Part shown: piece by piece, positions 17,486 through 25,034 of the stretch
How positions within the stretch are numbered: position 1 is the stretch's first letter
Layout: each line of letters starts with the position of its first letter
DNA from: Actinomycetota bacterium
Lineage (GTDB): Bacteria; Actinomycetota; Acidimicrobiia; IMCC26256; PALSA-555
DNA: 33,482 nucleotides
Assembly (NCBI GenBank): GCA_016870595.1
Contig: VGBI01000021.1
Span: forward strand, 1-33,482
Direction: 5' to 3'
Translations under genes and position numbers: made by a program
Notes under the pieces: model-generated
Seen by the model: the letters and a program-made list of their open reading frames with translations, nothing else
Database searches by the model: none
Told to the model about the DNA's origin: nothing

Positions 17486-18976
17486 ATGCGTCCCGACCCC
17501 CGCTCCCCCGTCGTCGTCGGCGTCGCCCAGCGGACCTGGCACCCCGGCCCCGAGCCCGCGCCGGCCCCGCTCGTCCTCTGGGAGACGGTGGCCCGCGCCG
17601 CCGCCGACGACGCCGGGCGCAGCAGCCTGCTCGACCGGGTCCAGGGCGTCAACGTCGTCCACTGCGCGACCTGGGAGTACGACGACCCGGCGGCGCGGCT
17701 CGCCGAGCGGCTCGGCGTGTCGGCCGGCCCGCGCGACACGTCGTCGCTGGCGGGCACCGCGCACCAGCAGATGATCGACGCCGCCGCGGCGCGCATCCTC
17801 GCCGGCGAGACCGACGTGGAGCTCGTGGTGGGGGGCGAGGCGCTCTGGACCGTCCGCACGTACGCGCGCGCCGGCGAGACCCCGCCGTGGGACCTCGGCA
17901 CCGCACCGATCGGCCCCCCGATCGACCTGCAGGCCTGGTACCTCCCCACCGAGCTCGCCCACGGGGTGATCCCGGCGTGGCTCACCTTCGCGCTGCTCGA
18001 CGACGCCCGCCGCCACCACCTCGGCATCACCCCGGCCGACCACCGGGCGCAGATGGGTCGCGACCTCGAGGCCATGGCCCGGGTCGCCGCCGCCAGCCCC
18101 CACGCGTGGCGCCCGACCGCGCGGTCGGCGGACGAGATCACCACCCCGGCCCCCGACAACCGCTGGGTCGCCACCCCCTACACGAAGCGCATGGTCGCGG
18201 TCCCCGACGTCGACATGGCCGCCGCCACGATCGTCACCTCGGCGGAGGCCGCCGACCGGCTCGGGATCCCCGAGGACCGGCGGGTGCACCTCCGGGCGTG
18301 GGGCTACGGCCAGGACTCGGCGCACCTCGCGGCGCGCGACGACCTCCACCGGTCGCTCGCGATGCAGACCGTGTTCGCCGACACGTTCCGGCGGGCCGGC
18401 CTCGCGCTCGACGACATCGGGGTGATCGACCTCTACTCGTGCTTCCCGTCGTCGATCGACTTCGCGCGCGACACGCTCGGCCTCGCCGCCGACGACCCGC
18501 GCGGCGTGACCGCCACCGGTGGCCTCCCGTTCCACGGCGCGCCGAGCGCCAACTACGTCGGTCACTCGGTCGCGGCGGTGGTGGAGCGGATCCGGGCCGG
18601 CGCCGGCGCCGGGCTCGTCACCGGGGTCGGCATGCACATGACCAAGCACGTGGCCGCCGTGTACGCCGACACTCCGGGCCCAGTGGTCGCCCCGGACCCG
18701 GCGCTGGAGGCCGGCCTCGCCGCCCGCCCCGAGCGCACGGTCGTCGCCACGGTCGACGGCACGGTCACCGTGGCCGCCCAGACCGTCGTGCACGACCGCA
18801 CCGGCGCGCCGACCACCGCGATCGTCATCGGCACGGGCGCCGACGGCACCCGGGGCTACGCCCGCACCGAGGACCCGGGCGTGATCGCCGACATGCTCGC
18901 GGCGCCCTGGACCGGCCGCGCCGTGGCGGTCGTTCCCGACGGCACCACCAACCGCATCGTCGCTCCGGCGCCCTGA
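17486..18976 (+). CDS. Thiolase-like acetyl-CoA acetyltransferase family protein
   Basis: Thiolase-fold pattern (VVVGVAQRT..., DVELVVGGEALWTVRTY, GLPFHGAPSANYVGHSVAAVVERIR) plus C-terminal extra domain; 496 aa. Confidence 0.75.
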   Translation: MRPDPRSPVVVGVAQRTWHPGPEPAPAPLVLWETVARAAADDAGRSSLLDRVQGVNVVHCATWEYDDPAARLAERLGVSAGPRDTSSLAGTAHQQMIDAAAARILAGETDVELVVGGEALWTVRTYARAGETPPWDLGTAPIGPPIDLQAWYLPTELAHGVIPAWLTFALLDDARRHHLGITPADHRAQMGRDLEAMARVAAASPHAWRPTARSADEITTPAPDNRWVATPYTKRMVAVPDVDMAAATIVTSAEAADRLGIPEDRRVHLRAWGYGQDSAHLAARDDLHRSLAMQTVFADTFRRAGLALDDIGVIDLYSCFPSSIDFARDTLGLAADDPRGVTATGGLPFHGAPSANYVGHSVAAVVERIRAGAGAGLVTGVGMHMTKHVAAVYADTPGPVVAPDPALEAGLAARPERTVVATVDGTVTVAAQTVVHDRTGAPTTAIVIGTGADGTRGYARTEDPGVIADMLAAPWTGRAVAVVPDGTTNRIVAPAP

Positions 18977-18989
18977 GCCGACGCCCGTC

Positions 18990-19007
18990 GGGGCGGGGCG
19001 GGGCGGG
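18990..19007 (+). other. G-quadruplex-capable tract GGGGCGGGGCGGGGCGGG
   Basis: Four G-runs separated by single C, in convergent intergenic gap. Confidence 0.7.
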
Positions 19008-19016
19008 ACGCAGCGC

Positions 19017-19784
19017 TCAGTCGACGCTGTCGTCGACCGGCACCTCGAGCGGCGCGCACCACGTGCCCGGCGCCGGGGTCATCAGCTCCTCGCGCCAGCG
19101 GGTGACCCAGGTGCGGGCCCGCTCGTGCCACGCCTCGACGCGGGGATCGCCGTCGACCCCCGCAACGGCGGGATCGAGCACCCCACGGGCGACGTCGCGG
19201 GCCTTGGCCATCCGCACGTGGTGCTCGGGCTCGGTGGCCCAGACGGTGCACACCTCGGTGTCGTGCATCATCACCTCGTAGAGGCCCACGAGCCGGTGGC
19301 CGTACTCGGCCATGAGCGGCGCCCGCTCGGCCCGCACCGCCGCGAGGTAGTCGAGCGCGCTACCGGGCCGGACCTCGCTGAGCTCGTGCACGAACAGCGA
19401 GCCGCGCACCCCGTCGGCCGCGAGCGTGCCCATCGTCGGGCAGCCGGGCGCCCCGGCCAGCAGCCGGTCGAAGCCGCCGGTGCGGTAGGTGAACGCGACC
19501 TGCCACCAGCTCTCGAGGTGCACGTTGGTCGCCCGCTTCATCCCGAGCCGGTCGACCTTGTGGAACCAGCCGTCCCAGCCGCCCGGCACCTCCCACAGGT
19601 TCACCACCTGGGGCCACCGGCCGGTGATGCCCATCACGTACCACGTGCCGAGGAGCTCGAAGCCGACCTTCTCGTGGCCCGACTGGCCCTTGGTGTGCTC
19701 CATGTAGTCCCACTGGTGCTGGCCCACGATGTCGATGTACTCGTGCAGGAACAGCGGACGCTCGCCGGGGGTCATGCCGCTCAT
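19017..19784 (-). CDS. Conserved hypothetical (NIPSNAP-like dimeric alpha/beta barrel possible)
   Basis: LFLHEYIDIVGQHQWDYMEHTKGQSGHEKVGFELLGTWYVMGITGRWPQVVNLWEVPGGWDGW...; start overlaps upstream stop by ATGA. Confidence 0.55.
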   Translation of the reverse strand: MSGMTPGERPLFLHEYIDIVGQHQWDYMEHTKGQSGHEKVGFELLGTWYVMGITGRWPQVVNLWEVPGGWDGWFHKVDRLGMKRATNVHLESWWQVAFTYRTGGFDRLLAGAPGCPTMGTLAADGVRGSLFVHELSEVRPGSALDYLAAVRAERAPLMAEYGHRLVGLYEVMMHDTEVCTVWATEPEHHVRMAKARDVARGVLDPAVAGVDGDPRVEAWHERARTWVTRWREELMTPAPGTWCAPLEVPVDDSVD

Positions 19785-20362
19785 TGTCGCGGATCGTCGC
19801 CGGGCGCGCCCGGCCCGCTCGACGCCGGGGCTGGCGGCGGCCCGCTCGCGGCGGGCGTGAGGACGAGCACGGGGATCGGGCGTCCGGCGATGCGGGCCCG
19901 GTAGGCGTCGTAGCCCCGGTAGATCGCGGCGGCGGCCCGCATCACCGACTCCCACTCGTCACCGGTGGCCTCGCGCGCGACCACGGCAACACGCCGGTCG
20001 CAGTACTCGACCACCGCGTGCGGATCAGCGGCGAGGTTGAGGTACCACGCCGGCAGGGAGGCCCGCCCGAAGTTGGTGCCGATCAGCGCGAGGTCGTCGC
20101 CGACGGGCACCCCGAGCAACGGCAGCGGACGGGGCTGCCCGGACCGCCGACCGGTCGTGGTGACCGTCACGACCGGGATCCCGGCCGTGACCCCCGCGAG
20201 CGACGTGCGCCCGCGGGTGCGGCGCAGCAGCCAGGCGTCGACGTGGTGCGCGGTCAGCGCGAAGAGCCGCGCGCCGGGACGGGTGGCGGCGAACCGCTGG
20301 GTCGCGGTCTGGACGAGGTTGGGCGGGCGGACCCGGTACCCGAGGTCGGCCTGCAGCCCCAT
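19781..20362 (-). CDS. Nitroreductase family deazaflavin (F420)-dependent oxidoreductase
   Basis: VVTVTTTGRRSGQPRPLPLLGVPVGDDLALIGTNFGRASLPAWYLNLAADPHAVVEY: DDN-like pattern. Confidence 0.85.
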   Translation of the reverse strand: MGLQADLGYRVRPPNLVQTATQRFAATRPGARLFALTAHHVDAWLLRRTRGRTSLAGVTAGIPVVTVTTTGRRSGQPRPLPLLGVPVGDDLALIGTNFGRASLPAWYLNLAADPHAVVEYCDRRVAVVAREATGDEWESVMRAAAAIYRGYDAYRARIAGRPIPVLVLTPAASGPPPAPASSGPGAPGDDPRQ

Positions 20363-20419
20363 GGGGGCATTGTGCCCCACCCGGCGCACGCCGGTGGCCG
20401 CGGGCCTACGATCCGCGCG

Positions 20420-21937
20420 ATGGAACCCGCCCCGCCGCTGTGGACCCTGACCGGGCGTGACCCCGGCGACCTCGCCGTCGACGACGGGCGGCGGTCGCTC
20501 ACGTGGTCGGCCCTCGACGCCGAGACCAACGCCTTCGGCCACGGCCTCGTTGCGCGTGGTCTGGTCCCGGGCGACCACGTGTCGGTCGTCGCCCGCAACC
20601 ACGTGGAGTACCTCGTGGCGGTGATCGGGTCGATGCGGGCCGGGATGGTGGTCACGCCCGTGAAGACGGGCTGGACCCCGTCCGAGATCGGCTACCTCCT
20701 CCAGGACGCGGGCTCACGCGCGGTGGTCACCGACGTTGCGTCGGCGCGCGTAGCCGCGCAGCAGCAGGGCGTCGTGCTCGTGGACCTCGAGCGCGACCAC
20801 GCGGAGTGGATCGCCGCGCAGTCCACCGACCCGCACCCGTACGACCGCTGCGGCTGGCGACTCTCGTACACGTCGGGCACGACCGGACGGCCCAAGGGCG
20901 TGGTGCGGGCCGACTCCGGCACGCGGCCGTTCAGCGACGCCTTCGTCGCGTCGGCCGCGTTCGCGACGGCACTGCAGATCCCGCGCGACGACCCGCACCT
21001 CGTGGTCTCGCGTCTGTTCCATGGCGCGCCCCTCACCTTTGCGTTGTCGGTGCTCGCGGCCGGCACGCCGCTGTTCGTGATGGAGCGTTGGGACGCCGCG
21101 ACCTCCGTCGACCTCCTCGCCGGTGGCGCGGCGTCGACGATCATGGTGCCGACGATGTTCCGGCAGATGCTCGCCCTGCCCGAGGCCACGCGCGCCCGCC
21201 TCCCCGTCCCGACGTTGCGCACGGTGATCCACGGTGGGGAGCCGTGCCCGGTCGGCCTGAAGCGGCGCATGATCGACTGGCTCGGCCCGATCTTCGTCGA
21301 GTACTTCGGGGTCAGCGAGGGCGGCATGACGCTGGCCTCCACCGACGACTGGCTCGCGCGCCCCGGCACGGTCGGGCGCATCCACACCGCCGCCGGGGTC
21401 GTGATCCTCGACGACGACGGGCAGGAGGTCCCCGCCGGCACCGAGGGCGCCGTGTACTTCCGGTCGGGTGGTGCGTCGTTCTCGTACAAGGGCGACCCCG
21501 ACAAGACCGAGTCGGCCCACCGCGGCGACGCCTTCACCGCCGGCGACATCGGGTACGTCGACGCCGACGGCTACCTCTTCCTCTCCGGCCGCCGCGCCGA
21601 CGTGATCGTCTCGGCCGGCGTCAACGTGTACCCGGCCGAGATCGAGACCGAGCTCGAGGTGGTCCCGGGCGTGGCCGACCTGTGCGTGGTCGGCGCGCCC
21701 CACGAGGAGCGGGGCGAGATCCCCGTCGCGGTGGTGGTCGTGGCCGAGGGGTTCGCACCGGACGCGGTCGTGGCCGGCCTCGAGGCCCGAGCCGCCGAGC
21801 ACGTGGCCGGGTACAAGCGGCCGGCGCACTACGTCGTGGAGGACTCCCTGCCCCGCGACGACACCGGCAAGCTGCTGCGGCGCCAGGTGCGCGACCGCAT
21901 GTGGGGCGACGAGTCGCCCTTCGCCGCCCGGGCCTGA
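20420..21937 (+). CDS. AMP-binding acyl-CoA synthetase
   Basis: LSYTSGTTGRPKGVV, YFGVSEGG, YVDADGYLFLSGRRADVIVSAGVNVYPAEIE, DDTGKLLRRQVRD. Confidence 0.9.
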   Translation: MEPAPPLWTLTGRDPGDLAVDDGRRSLTWSALDAETNAFGHGLVARGLVPGDHVSVVARNHVEYLVAVIGSMRAGMVVTPVKTGWTPSEIGYLLQDAGSRAVVTDVASARVAAQQQGVVLVDLERDHAEWIAAQSTDPHPYDRCGWRLSYTSGTTGRPKGVVRADSGTRPFSDAFVASAAFATALQIPRDDPHLVVSRLFHGAPLTFALSVLAAGTPLFVMERWDAATSVDLLAGGAASTIMVPTMFRQMLALPEATRARLPVPTLRTVIHGGEPCPVGLKRRMIDWLGPIFVEYFGVSEGGMTLASTDDWLARPGTVGRIHTAAGVVILDDDGQEVPAGTEGAVYFRSGGASFSYKGDPDKTESAHRGDAFTAGDIGYVDADGYLFLSGRRADVIVSAGVNVYPAEIETELEVVPGVADLCVVGAPHEERGEIPVAVVVVAEGFAPDAVVAGLEARAAEHVAGYKRPAHYVVEDSLPRDDTGKLLRRQVRDRMWGDESPFAARA

Positions 21938-21941
21938 CCCC

Positions 21942-21978
21942 GGGCGGGGGCGGGGCGCGGGCAGGGGCGGGGGCGGGG
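21942..21978 (+). other. G-rich, G4-capable tract upstream of DUF222-HNH gene
   Basis: GGGCGGGGGCGGGGCGCGGGCAGGGGCGGGGGCGGGG: seven G-runs of 3 or more. Confidence 0.7.
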
Positions 21979-23243
21979 TGACTGTCACACCCCTCCGTCA
22001 TGATGACCTCGTGATCGAACATACGTTTGCCCCCGAGCCCGATGACTTCGAGGCCGATGGCTTCGAGCCCGGTGACCCCGGACCTGGCTCCCCCGGCCCC
22101 GACGCCGTCGGGCTCGACTACTCGGGCCTCGTCGACGGGTTCCGCTGCCACACCACGGCGTGGATCCGGGCGGAGCGCGACCGGGTCGTCCGGGACCAGC
22201 GGGCCCTGCGGGTGCGGGAGCTGGCCCTCACCCGGGTGCTCGACGAGCGGGGCCAGATCGACGACTCGCTCGCCCAGGCCGACGGCGTGTCGGTCCGGGT
22301 GGTGCGCGAGACGGTGGCGACCGCCCGGGCGCTCGAGGATCTCCCCACCATCGCCGCGGTCGCGGCCGCCGGTCGCCTGTCGGCCGAGCAGCTGACCCAG
22401 GTCGTGAAGGTGGCCGACCCCTCCGACGAGCACCGCTGGGCCGACGAGGCCCCGTCGTGGTCGCCCCAGGACCTCGCCCAGGAGGCCCGGACCCGGCGCA
22501 CGCCCACGGTCGAGGAGGCCGCCGCCCGCCGCGACGCCCGCGAGCTGCGCTGGTGGTGGAACCGGCGCACCGGGATGCTCGACGGTCGCTTCTCCCTCCC
22601 CGACCTCGACGGCGCACGCTTCGAGACGCTGCTCACCGCCATGACCGACCGGATGCGACCGGCACGCGGCGAGGCCTGGGAGACCCGGGCCCGGCGCGGC
22701 GCCGACGCGCTGATGGTGCTGGTCGACACCCAGGCCGCCCCGGCCTCGACCCGGGGGCACGAGCCCACCCCCGCCGCGCCGGTCCACCTCGTGGTGGAGG
22801 TGCCGCTCCGGGGTCCGGCCACCGTGGCCGGCGTGCCCCTCCCCGACGCGATGGTCGAGCGGCTGCGGGCCCACGCCGTGGTCGAGCCGGTCCTCGTCGA
22901 CGACACCGGCGCCCCGGTCACGGTGGGGCGCTGCGAGTCGGCGCTGTCGGAGAAGACCAAGCGGGTGGTCCGCCAGCGTGACGGCCGCTGCCGGTGGCCC
23001 GGGTGCGACCGCCGCACCGGGCTCGAGGTACACCACCTCTGGCCCCGGTCGTGGGGCGGCGACGACCGCATCGCCAATCTCGCCTCGGTGTGCACGACCC
23101 ACCACCACCGCCTCGCCCCCCAGGGCCCCCGCCTGCTGCTCGGCAACCCCAACCACCCGGCGGGCCTGGTCCTGGTCGACCACGACGACCTCCCCGCCCT
23201 CGCCCAGCTCGCCGCCGAGCGGGCCCGGGCCGACGACGGATGA
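21978..23243 (+). CDS. DUF222 / 13E12-type HNH endonuclease domain protein
   Basis: N-terminal DUF222-like helical region and CRWPGCDRRTGLEVHHLWPRSWGGDDRIANLASVCTTHHHRL HNH motif. Start could be GTG 21978 or GTG 22011. Confidence 0.85.
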   Translation: MTVTPLRHDDLVIEHTFAPEPDDFEADGFEPGDPGPGSPGPDAVGLDYSGLVDGFRCHTTAWIRAERDRVVRDQRALRVRELALTRVLDERGQIDDSLAQADGVSVRVVRETVATARALEDLPTIAAVAAAGRLSAEQLTQVVKVADPSDEHRWADEAPSWSPQDLAQEARTRRTPTVEEAAARRDARELRWWWNRRTGMLDGRFSLPDLDGARFETLLTAMTDRMRPARGEAWETRARRGADALMVLVDTQAAPASTRGHEPTPAAPVHLVVEVPLRGPATVAGVPLPDAMVERLRAHAVVEPVLVDDTGAPVTVGRCESALSEKTKRVVRQRDGRCRWPGCDRRTGLEVHHLWPRSWGGDDRIANLASVCTTHHHRLAPQGPRLLLGNPNHPAGLVLVDHDDLPALAQLAAERARADDG

Positions 23244-23264
23244 GCGCCGGGGCGGCACGCAAGG

Positions 23265-23336
23265 CAGGAGCCGCAGGGGCGACACGGGCGGCAAGGGCGA
23301 CAGGAGCCGCAGGGGCCCAAGGAGCAGCAGGGGCGA
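23265..23336. repeat. 18-bp imperfect tandem repeat, 4 units
   Basis: caggagccgcaggggcga / cacgggcggcaagggcga / caggagccgcaggggccc / aaggagcagcaggggcga in the gap between genes. Confidence 0.85.
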
Positions 23337-23406
23337 TGGATGCGCGGCGGGATCCGGGGCGCGCGCGGACATGCGCGGCGGTCACGGCGGTGCGAGACTG
23401 CCGCCG

Positions 23407-23826
23407 ATGCATCCCGACCTTCCCCGTCCCGCCCCCGGGCCCGTCGAGGCCCCGTTCTGGGAGTGGTGCCGCCGCCACGAGCTGCGCCTCCAGCGCTGCA
23501 GCGACTGCGGCACGTTCCGCTTCCACCCCCGGCCCCGTTGCCACGCGTGCACGTCGGCCGCGGCCGACTGGACGCCGGTGGCCGGCACCGGCACGGTCGC
23601 CTCGTACACCGTGCTGTACCCGCCGGTGCTCCCGGCCTTCGCCGACCGGGTGCCGTACAACGCCGTGGTCGTGCAGCTCGACGAGGGGCCGTTCATGGTG
23701 AGCAACCTCCTCGGGGTCGACAACGAGGACCTCGAGGTCGGGATGCGGGTCGCGGTGACCTTCGTCGACGTCGACGACGAGTACGCGCTGCCCCAGTTCC
23801 GCCCAGTCGGCGCAGAGGCGGCGTGA
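23407..23826 (+). CDS. Zn-ribbon/OB-fold protein (DUF35)
   Basis: RCSDCGTFRFHPRPRCHAC rubredoxin-like zinc ribbon then GTVASYTVLYPPVLPAFADRVPYNAVVVQLDEG OB fold. Confidence 0.85.
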   Translation: MHPDLPRPAPGPVEAPFWEWCRRHELRLQRCSDCGTFRFHPRPRCHACTSAAADWTPVAGTGTVASYTVLYPPVLPAFADRVPYNAVVVQLDEGPFMVSNLLGVDNEDLEVGMRVAVTFVDVDDEYALPQFRPVGAEAA

Positions 23827-25034
23827 GCGCGCCCGACCGGATCGACGTCGTGAGTGGCCGCAGCGCGATCGCCGGGATCGGCGAGACCGTCTACGGCAAG
23901 AACCTGGGGCGCAGCGAGCTCGACCTCGCCTGCGAGGCGATCGTCGCGGCGTGCGCCGACGCCGGCTTTCCGGTGCAGGAGGTCGACGGCATCGTCTCGT
24001 ACCACATCGAGCAGGTGTCGGAGGAGGCGATCGTCCACGCGCTCGGGCTCGAGAACTGCTCGTTCATGGCCCGGACCACGTCGGGGGGCGGTGGGGCCGC
24101 CAGCGTCGTCGGGCTCGCCGCCGTCGCCGTGGCCAGTGGGCAGGCCGAGTCGGTGATCGCGTTCCGGGCCCGCAACCGCTCGAAGGGCGCGTCGTACGGC
24201 GGTGACCCCAACCAGGGCGGACGGCCCTGGGAGAAGGCGGGCCGCGCGGTGAGCGGGGGGAACCAGTGGCACCACCCGTTCGGGGTGGCGTCGCCGACCC
24301 ACGAGATGGCGCTCATCGCCCGTCGGCACATGGCCCTGTTCGGCACCACCGCCGAGCAGTTCGGCACGCAGTCGGTGGCGCAGCGGTTCCACGCGTCGCA
24401 CAACCCGCGCGCCATCATGCGCACGCCGATCACCCTCGACGACTGGCACAACGCCCGGATGATCGCCGACCCGATCCGGCTCGTCGACTGTTCGCTCGAG
24501 AACGACGGCGCCACCGCCATCCTCGTCACCACCCCCGAGCGGGCCCGCGACCTCCCCCAGCCCCCGGTCACGGTGCTCGCCCAGGCCATGGGCGCGGGAC
24601 CGATCCACGTGGCGCTGGCCGACTACTTCCGCACGTCGTCGAGCTTCGACGAGCGCGACTTCGCGGGGCGGCACATCGCCCGTCAGCTGTTCGCGCGGGC
24701 GGGATGCACCCCGGCCGACGTCGACGTCGCGGCGATCTTCGACCACTTCACCATGGCCGTGCCGCTCAGCCTCGAGCAGTACGGCTTCTGCGGTCTCGGC
24801 GAGGGCGGCCCCATGATCGAGTCGGGCGCGACCCGCTGGCCCGACGGGGCCCTGCCCGTGAACACCCACGGCGGCAGCAACGGCGAGGGCTTCATCCACG
24901 GCGCCAACCACGTGCCCGAGGCCGTCCGCCAGATCCGCGGCACGTCGACCTGCCAGGTCGCCGGGGCCGAGGTCGCGCTCGTCACCGGCGCGATCAGCGA
25001 CCCGGCCGGGGCGGTCCTCCTCGGCCGCGGCTGA
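23823..25034 (+). CDS. Thiolase-fold protein (Ltp/SCP2-thiolase-like), paired with DUF35
   Basis: AIAGIGETVYGKNLGRSELDLACEAIVAACADAGF...VNTHGGSNGEGFIHGANHVPEAVRQIRG...CQVAGAEVALVTG; GTG start overlaps DUF35 stop by 4 bp. Confidence 0.85.
   Translation: MSAPDRIDVVSGRSAIAGIGETVYGKNLGRSELDLACEAIVAACADAGFPVQEVDGIVSYHIEQVSEEAIVHALGLENCSFMARTTSGGGGAASVVGLAAVAVASGQAESVIAFRARNRSKGASYGGDPNQGGRPWEKAGRAVSGGNQWHHPFGVASPTHEMALIARRHMALFGTTAEQFGTQSVAQRFHASHNPRAIMRTPITLDDWHNARMIADPIRLVDCSLENDGATAILVTTPERARDLPQPPVTVLAQAMGAGPIHVALADYFRTSSSFDERDFAGRHIARQLFARAGCTPADVDVAAIFDHFTMAVPLSLEQYGFCGLGEGGPMIESGATRWPDGALPVNTHGGSNGEGFIHGANHVPEAVRQIRGTSTCQVAGAEVALVTGAISDPAGAVLLGRG

Noticed and set aside
17297-18793. N-terminal extension of the Gfo/Idh/MocA ORF (to 859 aa)
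   Set aside because: Extension is antisense to the thiolase gene and low complexity; Rossmann start motif begins just after GTG 17296.
21978-23243. HNH gene as part of a restriction or defence system
   Set aside because: DUF222-HNH proteins are not established defence genes and no methyltransferase or partner gene is adjacent.
23265-23336. Possible CRISPR or collagen-like protein in the 18-bp repeat
   Set aside because: Repeats are directly tandem with no spacers, and no RBS/start supports a collagen-like protein.
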